Notes under the pieces: model-generated | Told to the model about the DNA's origin: nothing | The model's input: only the letters and a program-made list of their open reading frames with translations | Database searches by the model: none | Program-made: the position numbers and the translations under genes | In this document: positions 1-8,417 of the stretch, in pieces | Layout of the letters: each line of letters starts with the position of its first letter | Numbering within the stretch: the first letter of the stretch is position 1 | NCBI GenBank assembly: GCA_002083565.1 | Contig: MSXM01000099.1 | Location: forward strand, 1-25,408 | From: Nitrospira sp. ST-bin4 | GTDB lineage: Bacteria > Nitrospirota > Nitrospiria > Nitrospirales > Nitrospiraceae | Reading direction: 5' to 3' | Length of the DNA: 25,408 nucleotides

Positions 1-59
1 TAGAAGAGCTCCTCTCGGAGGGAGAGTCCACCGAAGACGAGGCCGAGGAGCAGGCGTAA
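1..59 (+). CDS. C-terminal tail of an upstream gene (partial)
   Basis: An open frame enters from the left edge and stops at TAA 57-59. The 18 visible residues are strongly acidic (many Glu/Asp, ending EDEAEEQA). Such a charged tail fits a cytoplasmic protein but does not identify the family. The hairpin at 79-115 follows 19 bases after the stop, consistent with the gene ending here. The product is unknown. Confidence 0.55.
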   Translation, partial: EELLSEGESTEDEAEEQA

Positions 60-78
60 GAAACCACCCCTGACTTGT

Positions 79-115
79 CATAGCATCGATGCCATGCCGG
101 CTACTCGATGCTATG
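79..115. terminator. Perfect 11-bp hairpin between upstream gene and dnaE
   Basis: CATAGCATCGA (79-89) is exactly complementary to TCGATGCTATG (105-115), with a 15-base loop that itself contains GCC/GGC pairing. It lies just after the stop at 59 and before dnaE. No T-run follows (the sequence continues GGGTCTG), so it is not a classic intrinsic terminator. It may instead be an mRNA-stabilising or leader structure. Confidence 0.5.
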
Positions 116-251
116 GGGTCTGCATGGGGCACGCGACCGGCGCAAGTGGGTCTCCTCATCTGCTGACGGTTCATCCTTTCCCCAAAGAGGCCATTGGCGC
201 TCCGGCGATCCCTTCATTGACTTCGCCTTCTCCGGCCTCCTAGAATCCCGC

Positions 252-3200
252 ATGGCATCATCATTCGTGCATCTCCATCTGCACACTCAGTTTAGTCTGC
301 TCGACGGCGCCAATCAGATCGATCCCCTCGTACAGCAAATCAAAGCGTTCGGCCAACCGGCCGTGGCCATGACAGACCATGGCAATATGTTCGGCGCCAT
401 CGAGTTCTATCGAAAGGCCAAAGCTGCTGGGGTCAAACCCATTATCGGGTGCGAAGCCTATATGGCGATGGGAAGTCGCCACGCAAAGAAGGACAGCGGG
501 CTTGCGCACAACGACTACTACCACCTGATTTTGCTTGCGAGAAACCTGACTGGGTATCAAAATCTAATAAAGATAGTCAGTAAAGGATATCTTGAAGGAT
601 TCTATTATAAACCGCGTATAGATAAGGAACTTCTCAAGGAGCACCATAATGGAATCATTGCCCTCTCAGGCTGCCTGAGCGGCGAAATTCCCTACTTGAT
701 TGGCCAGAAAGATATGGCCGGCGCAATGGCTGTTGCCGGCGAGTTTCAGGAAATTTTCGGCGAGGACCAGTTCTACTTGGAAGTGCAGGCGAACGGCCTC
801 GATCACCAACGAGTCGCCAATGCCGGATTGATGGAGATCCACAAAAAACTCGGCATCCCGCTCGCCGGCACAAACGATTGCCACTACCTTAAGAAAGAAG
901 ATGCCCGCCCCCACGAATTGATGCTCTGTCTGCAGACCGGGAAGACGTTGAGCGACCCCAACCGAATGAAGTTCGACACCGATCAACTCTATGTGAAGTC
1001 GACGGAAGAAATCTCAGCCGCATTCGCGGAATTCCCAGGCGCCGTCAGCAACACAGTCCGCATTGCCGACTACTGCGATCTGGAACTGGTTCTCAATAAG
1101 ACTCACCTTCCTCAATACACCGTGCCGGAGAGCTTTACGAACCGGGAAGCCTATCTGGAGCACCTTGCGATCGCGGGATTGAAGGATCGGCTCAAGGAGC
1201 GCCCGAGCAACAGGCCTTCCGCTCTGTATGAGCAGCGCCTGCGGGAAGAGCTGATGGTCATCTGTTCCATGGGATTTGCCGGCTACTTCTTGATCGTGTG
1301 GGACATCATCCGGTTTGCACGCTCGCAGAATATCCCTGTCGGGCCAGGCCGCGGGTCTGCCGCCGGCAGCCTCGTCGCCTACGCCTTACGGATCACGGAT
1401 CTGGATCCACTCGAATACACACTCCTGTTCGAGCGATTTCTGAACCCTGAACGGGTCTCCTTACCGGATATCGATATGGACTTCTGCATGGACCGGCGCG
1501 GCGAAGTCATCAACTACGTCGTGGACAAATACGGCTCCGACCATGTCGCGCAGATCATCACATTCGGCACACTGGGCGCCAAAGCCGCCATCCGTGATGT
1601 GGGCCGCGTACTGGAACTCCCCTACGCGGAGGCGGACAAGGTCGCCAAGCTGGTGCCGAACCAGTTGAACATTACCCTGCAGCAAGCGCTGGAGCAGGAA
1701 CCGCGCTTGCGTGAACTGACACAGACTGACGCCAGGGTCAAAGAGTTGATGGATGTGGCGCAGTCGCTGGAAGGCCTTGCCCGGCATGCGTCGACCCATG
1801 CCGCCGGGGTCGTGATTTCCGAAGGCCCGCTGACGGACCATGTCCCGCTCTATAAGGGGGCCAACGACGAAATCGTCACGCAATATTCGATGGGAGATGT
1901 CGAGAAGATCGGATTGGTCAAGTTCGACTTTCTTGGTCTCAAGACGCTCACCATGATCCGGCGTGCGGAAACCTTGATCAATGAAGCCCGGCCTCACCAG
2001 CCCCCGCTGATCGTCGATCAACTGCCGTTCAATGACCCGAAGACCTTTGCCCTACTCTCTTCCGGCAAGACGACCGGCATCTTCCAGTTGGAAAGTTCCG
2101 GCATGCGCGACTTGCTCACCGGGTTCAAGCCTGACCGGTTCGAAGACATCATCGCCATCATCGCCCTGTATCGACCCGGCCCAATGGATCTGATTCCCGA
2201 CTTTATCAAGCGCAAACAGGGCAAGGTGCCCATTGCCTACGAAACACCTGAATTGGAGCCGATCCTCAAGGACACCTACGGTGTCATTGTGTACCAAGAA
2301 CAGGTCATGGCGATCGCCAACAAGGTGGCGGGATTTTCGCTGGGGCAAGCCGACATCCTCCGGCGCGCCATGGGCAAGAAGAAGCCAGAGGAAATGGAAA
2401 AACTCCGCGTCCAGTTCCTGGACGGCGCGAAGAAGAATGCAATTCCCGAGAAAAAAGCCGAGAAACTCTATGAGCTGATTCAGAAATTCGCCGGCTACGG
2501 CTTCAATAAGTCACACGCCGCCGCCTATGCCGTTGTCTGCTATCAGACCGCTTATTTGAAATCGCACTACCCGACCGAATTCATGGCGGCGCTCATGACG
2601 ACGGACATGGGCAATACTGATAAAATTATGGGATACTTTACCGAGTGCCGCGATCTTGGCATCAAGGTGCTCGGCCCGGATGTGAATGCCAGCCAGAAAA
2701 ACTTCGCCGTGGCCGACGGCGTGATTCGCTTCGGTCTGGCAGCGATCAAGAACGTTGGCGAAGGTGCCGTTGAGTCCATCGTGGCGATTCGCAATGAGAG
2801 CGGTCCATTCACCTCGTTCTTTGAGTTCTGCAGACGAATCGACCTCCGCAAGGCGAACAAGCGGATGTTGGAGGGATTGATCAAGACCGGGGCCTTCGAT
2901 TCAACCGGCGCCAAGCGTGCGCAGCTGATGGCGGTCCTCGATCAAGCGATCGAAGAGGGTGCCGCGGCGCAGCGGGAACGGGAACTTGGACAGACCAGCA
3001 TCTTCGGCGATGAATTCTCCGGCCAAGAAACAGCAACATTAGCCATGCCACCCCTGCCCCCTATCCCGGAATGGGATCAGGCGCAGCGCCTCACATACGA
3101 GCGTGAATTAACTGGGTTCTATATCTCTGCCCATCCATTAACCCGGTACGAAACGACGATCGGAGCCTTGTCGACCGCCACAACGATCGGCCTCACGGAG

Positions 3201-3713
3201 TTATCGGACGGTAAAGAGGTGAAGCTCTGCGGCATCGTGGCTTCGGTCAAAACGACGCTCACCAAGAAGGGCGACCGGATGGCCTATCTGACGCTGGAAG
3301 ATCTCCAGGGCACGGTGGAAGTGATCGTATTCCCTGATCTCTTTAAGGCGGCAGGTGATCTGATCGCACCTGAACGGCTGGTTCGCCTCAGTGGAACGAT
3401 TGACCGTAGTGATAAGGGCACGAAACTCCGTGTCAGTAAGATCGAACCGCTGGCTGAGGTCCAAAAGCAGGCAGTGAAACGAGTTCATATCCGGCTCACG
3501 GATCGTCCTGAAGTTCAGGATCAACTCCTGCGTTTGCGCGAAGTGCTGCAACGACATCCCGGGGGGACTACAGTCTCACTCTCATTTCAGATGGATACGG
3601 CATTAGAGGCCGAGACTGCCCCCCTTCCCAACCTCACCGTGTCTGCGAGCGAACATTTTGTTTCCGATGTTGAAGAAGTGCTAGGCAAAGGAGCTATGTT
3701 TTTGCTATCCTAG
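252..3713 (+). CDS. dnaE: DNA polymerase III subunit alpha
   Basis: This is the replicative polymerase catalytic subunit (family C), which elongates DNA at the fork within the Pol III holoenzyme. The protein is 1153 residues, normal for DnaE1. The N-terminal PHP domain begins at once with HLHLHTQFSLLDG. The polymerase core carries PDIDMDF with catalytic D406 and D408 and the third acidic residue D559 in KFDFLGL, matching E. coli D401/D403/D555. A probable beta-clamp-binding motif QTSIFG lies at 914-919, and an OB-fold domain follows at roughly 990-1070. The frame is open for 48 codons upstream of ATG 252, but those residues resemble no DnaE N-terminus, whereas MASSFVHLHLHT matches family starts. 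No clear Shine-Dalgarno precedes ATG 252, so the start rests on homology. accA follows 74 bases downstream, an adjacency also seen in E. coli. Confidence 0.97.
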   Translation: MASSFVHLHLHTQFSLLDGANQIDPLVQQIKAFGQPAVAMTDHGNMFGAIEFYRKAKAAGVKPIIGCEAYMAMGSRHAKKDSGLAHNDYYHLILLARNLTGYQNLIKIVSKGYLEGFYYKPRIDKELLKEHHNGIIALSGCLSGEIPYLIGQKDMAGAMAVAGEFQEIFGEDQFYLEVQANGLDHQRVANAGLMEIHKKLGIPLAGTNDCHYLKKEDARPHELMLCLQTGKTLSDPNRMKFDTDQLYVKSTEEISAAFAEFPGAVSNTVRIADYCDLELVLNKTHLPQYTVPESFTNREAYLEHLAIAGLKDRLKERPSNRPSALYEQRLREELMVICSMGFAGYFLIVWDIIRFARSQNIPVGPGRGSAAGSLVAYALRITDLDPLEYTLLFERFLNPERVSLPDIDMDFCMDRRGEVINYVVDKYGSDHVAQIITFGTLGAKAAIRDVGRVLELPYAEADKVAKLVPNQLNITLQQALEQEPRLRELTQTDARVKELMDVAQSLEGLARHASTHAAGVVISEGPLTDHVPLYKGANDEIVTQYSMGDVEKIGLVKFDFLGLKTLTMIRRAETLINEARPHQPPLIVDQLPFNDPKTFALLSSGKTTGIFQLESSGMRDLLTGFKPDRFEDIIAIIALYRPGPMDLIPDFIKRKQGKVPIAYETPELEPILKDTYGVIVYQEQVMAIANKVAGFSLGQADILRRAMGKKKPEEMEKLRVQFLDGAKKNAIPEKKAEKLYELIQKFAGYGFNKSHAAAYAVVCYQTAYLKSHYPTEFMAALMTTDMGNTDKIMGYFTECRDLGIKVLGPDVNASQKNFAVADGVIRFGLAAIKNVGEGAVESIVAIRNESGPFTSFFEFCRRIDLRKANKRMLEGLIKTGAFDSTGAKRAQLMAVLDQAIEEGAAAQRERELGQTSIFGDEFSGQETATLAMPPLPPIPEWDQAQRLTYERELTGFYISAHPLTRYETTIGALSTATTIGLTELSDGKEVKLCGIVASVKTTLTKKGDRMAYLTLEDLQGTVEVIVFPDLFKAAGDLIAPERLVRLSGTIDRSDKGTKLRVSKIEPLAEVQKQAVKRVHIRLTDRPEVQDQLLRLREVLQRHPGGTTVSLSFQMDTALEAETAPLPNLTVSASEHFVSDVEEVLGKGAMFLLS

Positions 3714-3787
3714 CCGAACTATTTCCAGAGATGGGAAAAATGGCAGTGTTGCATACCTAAAAGTCTCTGTTCACCAACTGGGGGGCT

Positions 3788-4777
3788 ATGCGGGATTATC
3801 TGGAATTTGAACAGCCGCTGCGCGAGATCGAAGAAAAGATCGAGAAACTTTCCGCGGCTGCAGCCGGTGGAAAGACTGCTGCGCAAAACGATATTCGCAA
3901 GTTACGCGCCAAGTTCGCGCAAGTCGAGTACGAACTCTATCAGAACCTCACTCCCTGGCAGCGAACGCAACTGGCACGCCACTCACAACGCCCCAGCACA
4001 CTCGACTACATCAATGAATTGAGCCGTGACTTCCTGGAGCTGCACGGAGACCGCGCATTCGGAGACGACCGAGCTATCGTAGGCGGATTCGCGAGGTTCA
4101 ATGATCGAACTGTGATGATGATCGGGCATCAAAAGGGCAAAACGCTCAAAGAACGAATGCAGCGGAACTTCGGCATGCCCAATCCGGAAGGCTATCGAAA
4201 AGCGCTTCGCCTCATGAGAATGGCGGAAAAGTTCAACCGGCCGATTATTACCTTCATCGACACACCGGGAGCATATCCCGGCATTGGAGCCGAGGAACGG
4301 GGACAAGCGGAAGCGATTGCTCGCAACCTGCTTGTCATGTCGCGGTTGACCGTCCCAATTATTTCCGTCGTCATCGGTGAAGGCGGAAGCGGCGGCGCAC
4401 TGGCGCTGGGAGTATCAGATCGTGTCTTAATGCTGGAGCATTCGGTCTATTCGGTGATTTCACCGGAAGGGTGCGCAGCCATTCTCTGGGACAATCCTGC
4501 AAAGGTTATCGACGCCGCGTCTGCCTTGAAAATAACCGCAAAAGACCTTCTTGATCTTGGCGTCATCGATGACATCGTGCCGGAGCCGTTGGGCGGCGCG
4601 CATCGGGAACCCAAAGCAGTCTGCACACTGGTCGGCAAAGCCCTCACAAATCAGCTCTTCGACCTGACCGACCTCTCCGCCGAACAACTTCTCACCCGCC
4701 GTGAGCAGAAGTACCGAAAAATAGGCGCCGTGGCTGGACTGTCTCCGGCGGAGCCTCACGAGCTCCCGCCGAGCTAG
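3788..4777 (+). CDS. accA: Acetyl-CoA carboxylase carboxyltransferase subunit alpha
   Basis: With AccD it forms the carboxyltransferase that moves the carboxyl group from biotin-BCCP to acetyl-CoA, giving malonyl-CoA for fatty acid synthesis. The protein is 329 residues, the usual AccA length. Landmarks are the N-terminal helical segment (LEFEQPLREIEEKIEKL), LHGDRAFGDDRAIVGG, the CoA/substrate region DTPGAYPGIGAEERGQAEAI, and GEGGSGGALALGVSDRV followed by YSVISPEGCAAILW. The ATG is preceded by a G-rich ribosome site (GGGGGG about 4 bases upstream). No terminator is seen between dnaE and accA, so they may be co-transcribed. The stop TAG lies inside CTAG, which also encodes the stop of the convergent gene. 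Confidence 0.97.
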   Translation: MRDYLEFEQPLREIEEKIEKLSAAAAGGKTAAQNDIRKLRAKFAQVEYELYQNLTPWQRTQLARHSQRPSTLDYINELSRDFLELHGDRAFGDDRAIVGGFARFNDRTVMMIGHQKGKTLKERMQRNFGMPNPEGYRKALRLMRMAEKFNRPIITFIDTPGAYPGIGAEERGQAEAIARNLLVMSRLTVPIISVVIGEGGSGGALALGVSDRVLMLEHSVYSVISPEGCAAILWDNPAKVIDAASALKITAKDLLDLGVIDDIVPEPLGGAHREPKAVCTLVGKALTNQLFDLTDLSAEQLLTRREQKYRKIGAVAGLSPAEPHELPPS

Positions 4778-5406
4778 CCCGCATTATTGTGTGAGTTCCT
4801 GCTCTGGCCTAACAGCCCGGTTCCCATCAGCCGGCATTCGAGCGCAGAGAGTATCCTGCCTGCGAGTTCCGGACGATAAGGCTCCAGTGCGGAATGTTCC
4901 AGATATCGATCGAGCGTTCGCGGCAACTTTCTCCACCAAGCGCGCGCAGACGTTCTCGCCTGTTCAGCGTCAGCCTGTTCGCCGGAGAGAATCTTTCGAA
5001 TCTCGCGCTCGAAAAATTCAACATGCGTGCGTTCATCCTCAAGAATCGAGGACAGGTCAGGGCGGACATCGGCCAGCAGAAGCGCAAACTCCAGCCCGAG
5101 AGCTTCATATCCGAACAGTTGCACGGCGAGCGCCGGCCATTGTCGTGGCACGGACGGAAGTTGTCCACGCTCATGCGCATGATGACCGAGTATCGTCTGA
5201 AACTGCTCAAGATGCCGCTGCTCGTCCTCTTCATGCCGCTGTAGAAATAGCCGGACATTCGATGGCACTTTTTGCAACTGAGATGACCGCACAGCCCAGA
5301 GCGCCATTGCCTCGGCCTTGAGAAACCGTTCTAGCAAGGCCGGTTCACAGGACGACGGCAACCGAAATGGCCCGGTCAATGAATCTTTTTGAGTCGCGCC
5401 TTTCAT
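4774..5406 (-). CDS. Ferritin-like di-iron carboxylate protein
   Basis: A 210-residue soluble, mostly helical protein. Two ExxH motifs and two extra glutamates give a complete di-iron ligand set: E32 (AEAMALW), E62 and H65 (EDEQRH), E101 (YEALGLE), E125 and H128 (EDERTH). This is the four-helix-bundle pattern of the ferritin-like superfamily. The substrate cannot be read from the sequence; iron/peroxide handling, a rubrerythrin-like role without rubredoxin, or an oxygenase are all possible. The C-terminal about 60 residues (after the bundle, with ARAWWRKLPRTLDRYLEH) are outside the core. It is convergent with accA, and both stops share one CTAG. An alternative ATG lies in another frame, but this frame alone carries the iron motifs. 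Confidence 0.8.
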   Translation of the reverse strand: MKGATQKDSLTGPFRLPSSCEPALLERFLKAEAMALWAVRSSQLQKVPSNVRLFLQRHEEDEQRHLEQFQTILGHHAHERGQLPSVPRQWPALAVQLFGYEALGLEFALLLADVRPDLSSILEDERTHVEFFEREIRKILSGEQADAEQARTSARAWWRKLPRTLDRYLEHSALEPYRPELAGRILSALECRLMGTGLLGQSRNSHNNAG

Positions 5407-5630
5407 ACCCGGTGCGATAGTACGCGAACTGCTCCATCCTGTCCAAGCCCTCTGCTTCCGGTAGAGCGGTTCAAGCCAGGCATGGCCTATACCCCCACTC
5501 TTTGCTTGCCGGGGCTAGCCGCTATTGAGCATCCTACTTCGGCACTTGACGGCTGTCTAAAACTTCAATTGTTCTATTGCGTTATCCTTCGAGGCGAGTT
5601 CTTTTATCACCCGCTGGGAACAGAAGACAG
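5407..5630. other. Intergenic stretch without a supported gene
   Basis: This stretch separates the start of the ferritin-like gene (minus) from the promoter of the lipoprotein gene (plus). A small plus-strand frame spanning 5389-5634 has no ribosome site and no recognisable protein character. On the minus strand TTGGAC and TACTAT with an 18-base spacer lie upstream of the ferritin-like gene, but this is a weak match only. Confidence 0.4.
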
Positions 5631-5659
5631 GTGACAGTCTTATTCGTCTAGTTTATACT
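5631..5659 (+). promoter_or_regulatory. Sigma-70-type promoter for the lipoprotein gene
   Basis: GTGACA (5631-5636) and TATACT (5654-5659) are separated by exactly 17 bases. Each hexamer has one mismatch to the -35/-10 consensus. Predicted transcription starts near 5666, giving a leader of about 100 bases before ATG 5768. Confidence 0.6.
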
Positions 5660-5767
5660 TCTAGTGCCAGAGGCGGCTGGTTTTTAGACACAATTTAGAG
5701 TTACGCACGAGATCGACAAGAAAACCGTGTGCCGGTTGAAGTCGATCCATCACCCAGGACGGAATTC

Positions 5768-6505
5768 ATGATGCATCATACTGCTGTGAGCCTGTCTCTT
5801 GTCGGTCGACGAATCACCGGCTGCTTTCTTGCCGGCATCTTGCTGATCGGAACCGGCTGCGTCAGCCAGCGCGCGTACGATCAAATTAAGGCCGAACATG
5901 AGGAACTCACCCGCGCGCTCGAGGCCGAGCGCGCCAACATGACTGAATTAGATCGACACATTGCAGTGCTTCAAGCCGCGAACAAAACTGAAGACGAGGC
6001 TGCGACCAATTATCGAGCGGCGATCCAGCGCAACCAACAACTCATGCGGCGCGCAAGCGAGGACATGGCGTCGCTGCAGACACAAGTAGCAAATCTTGTG
6101 TACCAAGGCAAACAGCTGGCTCGACAGGTTGCAGATACCAAACGGGAGCACCGTTCCCTGACGACACTCGTCGCGCAATATAAAGAAGAAGTCGAAGAAG
6201 CCCAATCTCTCGCTGAGTCGTCTGTGCCGCCAGAATCGGCCAATATGCCGTCTGCTGCTCTCCCGCCTACAGCCGAATCGGGAGTCTCACAACCCCCAGC
6301 TCCAGTTGCGCCCACGATGGCGGCTCCCAATCCGGTGAGTCCTCCTCAGCAAATGGCCCAAGTCACACCGGTGACACCGGTAAAACCGCCGGCTTCGACG
6401 CGCCACGCCCAATCGCAGCCGGAACCGCTTGAAGAGTCGTGGATCGATATGGTCATGAGCTGGCTGTCCAGCATTTGGAGTTGGATATTCGGGCTGTTCA
6501 GTTAG
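5768..6505 (+). CDS. Coiled-coil lipoprotein with Pro-rich linker and Trp-rich tail
   Basis: A 245-residue exported lipoprotein of unknown function. The signal peptide (about residues 12-30) ends LLIGTGC, so the lipidated cysteine is probably C31; Gly at -3 is slightly atypical for a lipobox. Residues about 35-145 form a charged coiled coil (EHEELTRALEAERANM onward). A Pro/Ala-rich linker follows (about 155-220). The last 20 or so residues are very hydrophobic with repeated Trp (SWLSSIWSWIFGLFS). That layout suggests a periplasm-spanning rod with a lipid anchor at one end and a second membrane contact at the other. An upstream in-frame GTG at 5729 exists, but ATG 5768 has AGGACGG at good spacing and places the signal peptide correctly. 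A strong promoter lies about 110 bases upstream. The next gene is convergent, 16 bases away. Confidence 0.8.
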   Translation: MMHHTAVSLSLVGRRITGCFLAGILLIGTGCVSQRAYDQIKAEHEELTRALEAERANMTELDRHIAVLQAANKTEDEAATNYRAAIQRNQQLMRRASEDMASLQTQVANLVYQGKQLARQVADTKREHRSLTTLVAQYKEEVEEAQSLAESSVPPESANMPSAALPPTAESGVSQPPAPVAPTMAAPNPVSPPQQMAQVTPVTPVKPPASTRHAQSQPEPLEESWIDMVMSWLSSIWSWIFGLFS

Positions 6506-6521
6506 ACGTGACGCCGCGTGA

Positions 6522-7757
6522 TCATAGTGATGCGGGTCGACGCTCTGTCAACCACTTGAGCGCGCCTGCGCCGGCTGCGTGGCCGGTGGCGAGGCAGGCC
6601 GTCAGCAGGTAGCCTCCGGTCGGAGCCTCCCAATCCAACATCTCCCCCGCACCGAATACGCCGGGCAGCCGGCGAAACATGAGCTGTTCATCCAGTCCCT
6701 CGAACTTCACCCCTCCCGCAGTACTGATCGCTTCCTCCATGGGACGTGTGGCGACCAGTCGTAACGGTAGTGATTTGATCGCCGCCGCCAACCGGACGGG
6801 ATCCGCAAACTCTTCCTTGGAGAGTACTTCCCGAAGCAATCCCGCCTTCACCCCGGCGATACCCGCGCGGCGGTCAAGCTGTGTCGCCATTGTGCGCTTG
6901 CCGCGAGGCTGCGAAAGATCCTTGATCAACCGCTGAACCTCGCGATCCGGAGCGAGATCGAGACGAAGTGTCGCCACGCCTTTCGCCGCGATCACGTCGC
7001 GCAAGCCGGCTGACACCGAGTAAATGACCCCACCCTCTACACCTGATTCGGTGATGATGAATTCACCCTGCCGTCGAATGACAACATCGTCCACAGTCTT
7101 CACGACAACGCCCACGGTCTTGACAGGATGTCCGGCAAATTTTGTTCGGAAGTGGTCTGTCCACTTCAGATCAAACCCGCAATTGGCAGGTTGCAGCGGC
7201 TTAACCGGTACCCGTCGTTCTTCGAGAATCGGTATCCAGGCAGCATCCGAACCAAGTTTCGGCCAACTTCCACCCCCCAGGGCCAGGACCACGGCATCAG
7301 CGAGAATCGAGCGTATACCCTGCGGCGTGGCAAACTGGAGTTGTCCCTGCCCGTCCCATCCGCACCACCGGTGCCGGATATGGAACTCCACACCGGCCTT
7401 CCGCAACCGGCGCAGCCATGCACGCAAGAGCGGCGCTGCTTTGAGATCGGTCGGGAAAATACGGCCGGAGGTTCCGACGAAGGTCGTGATACCGAGTCGC
7501 TGGGCCCAGTCACGAACTTCGCCTGGCCCGAACGATCGAATGGTCGGCGTAAGTTGCGCCCGGCGTGAACCATAGCGCGTAAGGAAGGTGTCCAGCGGCT
7601 CGGAATGCGTGAGATTCAATCCGCCCTTGCCGGCCAGCAGAAACTTTCGGCCGACAGACGCCATAGCGTCGTAGAGTTCGACCTGTGCGCCTCCCGCGGC
7701 GGCTGTTTCCGCCGCCATGAGGCCTGCAGGTCCACCACCGATAATTGCAATCTTCAC
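6522..7757 (-). CDS. HI0933-family FAD-dependent flavoprotein
   Basis: A 411-residue NAD(P)/FAD-binding oxidoreductase of the HI0933/BaiN-like group, closest by eye to the TIGR03862-type flavoproteins. The N-terminal Rossmann motif is KIAIIGGGPAGLMAAETA, followed by the family signature GRKFLLAGKGGLNLTHSE. A second conserved block VVLALGGGSWPKLGSDAAW lies mid-protein, and FGAGEMLDWEAPTGGYLLTACLATG near the C-terminus closes the FAD site. The physiological substrate of the family is not settled. The start is GTG at 7757, chosen because AGGAG sits 6 bases upstream and the GTG overlaps the sigma-factor stop (GTGA), implying translational coupling. An upstream in-frame ATG at 7787 would only add ten residues that overlap the sigma-factor gene. 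Confidence 0.88.
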   Translation of the reverse strand: MKIAIIGGGPAGLMAAETAAAGGAQVELYDAMASVGRKFLLAGKGGLNLTHSEPLDTFLTRYGSRRAQLTPTIRSFGPGEVRDWAQRLGITTFVGTSGRIFPTDLKAAPLLRAWLRRLRKAGVEFHIRHRWCGWDGQGQLQFATPQGIRSILADAVVLALGGGSWPKLGSDAAWIPILEERRVPVKPLQPANCGFDLKWTDHFRTKFAGHPVKTVGVVVKTVDDVVIRRQGEFIITESGVEGGVIYSVSAGLRDVIAAKGVATLRLDLAPDREVQRLIKDLSQPRGKRTMATQLDRRAGIAGVKAGLLREVLSKEEFADPVRLAAAIKSLPLRLVATRPMEEAISTAGGVKFEGLDEQLMFRRLPGVFGAGEMLDWEAPTGGYLLTACLATGHAAGAGALKWLTERRPASL

Positions 7758-8374
7758 CGGCAACTCCTGGCCGGTTGTGATTGGCATGGATCGCAGCCGG
7801 TATCCAGCACTACAAACTCTCTTACCCCGCCCCGGCGATCCAGTTCAATCTGGCAACATTCGGCCAACAGCTCCTTGAGTTGCTTGCGCCCCCGCTGGAC
7901 GCGGGATTTCATCCCTGACAACGAAATGCCCATGCGTTTGGCCGCAGCCTGCTGCGTCAGTCCTTCGAGTTCCACGAGAGTGATCGCGTCCCGATAGTCC
8001 CGTGACAGCCGCCCAATCATGGGGCGTAAGCATCCGGCGAGTTCCGTGCGAAGCTCACCCGTATTGTCTCCAGAAATGGCATCTGAAATCGTCGGTGCAG
8101 CGCGGGATTCCTCAATGTCAGCACCTAACCCGGCAAGAACCTCTCGCTGCCTTCCTGGCTTCCGGTAATAATCGATGATCGTATTCCGCGAGATCTGGTA
8201 GACCCATGAGACTAACCGGCCAGGATCGTTCACATTGTCTATGTGCCGATGGACACTGACAAACACGTCTTGCAGGATATCGTCGACATGGACCTGATCA
8301 TTCACTCGCTTGGCGATGAAGGCACGGAGGCCATCATGAAGGAGTTGCCAGAGATCTTCGGTCTTGGTTGTCAT
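7754..8374 (-). CDS. ECF RNA polymerase sigma factor, SigZ-like
   Basis: A 206-residue extracytoplasmic-function sigma factor. Region 2 (about residues 12-75) contains DDILQDVFVSVHRHI and LVSWVYQISRNTIIDYYRK, the -10 recognition helix region. Region 4 (about 115-180) contains LEGLTQQAAAKRMGISLSGMKSRVQRGRKQL, the -35 helix-turn-helix. The segment after sigma-4 (CCQIELDRRGGVREF) is characteristic of SigZ-like sigma factors, and the tail has further cysteines (TGCDPC, SC), which could make it metal or redox responsive. The start at ATG 8374 has GGAGAGG 5 bases upstream; the in-frame ATG at 8401 lacks one. It lies 43 bases after the ArsI-like gene and overlaps the flavoprotein start. No anti-sigma factor gene is visible beside it. 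Confidence 0.9.
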   Translation of the reverse strand: MTTKTEDLWQLLHDGLRAFIAKRVNDQVHVDDILQDVFVSVHRHIDNVNDPGRLVSWVYQISRNTIIDYYRKPGRQREVLAGLGADIEESRAAPTISDAISGDNTGELRTELAGCLRPMIGRLSRDYRDAITLVELEGLTQQAAAKRMGISLSGMKSRVQRGRKQLKELLAECCQIELDRRGGVREFVVLDTGCDPCQSQPARSCR

Positions 8375-8417
8375 GATGGCCTCTCCGCCGTGAATGTCCA
8401 TACGGTACTGCTTCGGC

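Noticed and set aside
108..251. 48-codon N-terminal extension of dnaE
   Set aside because: Open in frame but unlike any DnaE N-terminus; the family begins right at the PHP motif encoded from 252.
1461..2021. 186-codon minus-strand frame inside dnaE
   Set aside because: It is antisense to a strongly conserved part of dnaE that includes the third catalytic Asp; no family pattern and no ribosome site.
4791..5321. 176- and 116-codon plus-strand frames opposite the ferritin-like gene
   Set aside because: The minus frame carries all di-iron ligands; plus frames are low-complexity Arg/Ser/Pro shadows.
5389..5634. 81-codon plus-strand frame between the ferritin-like and lipoprotein genes
   Set aside because: No ribosome site, overlaps the start of the minus-strand gene, and the sequence is not protein-like.
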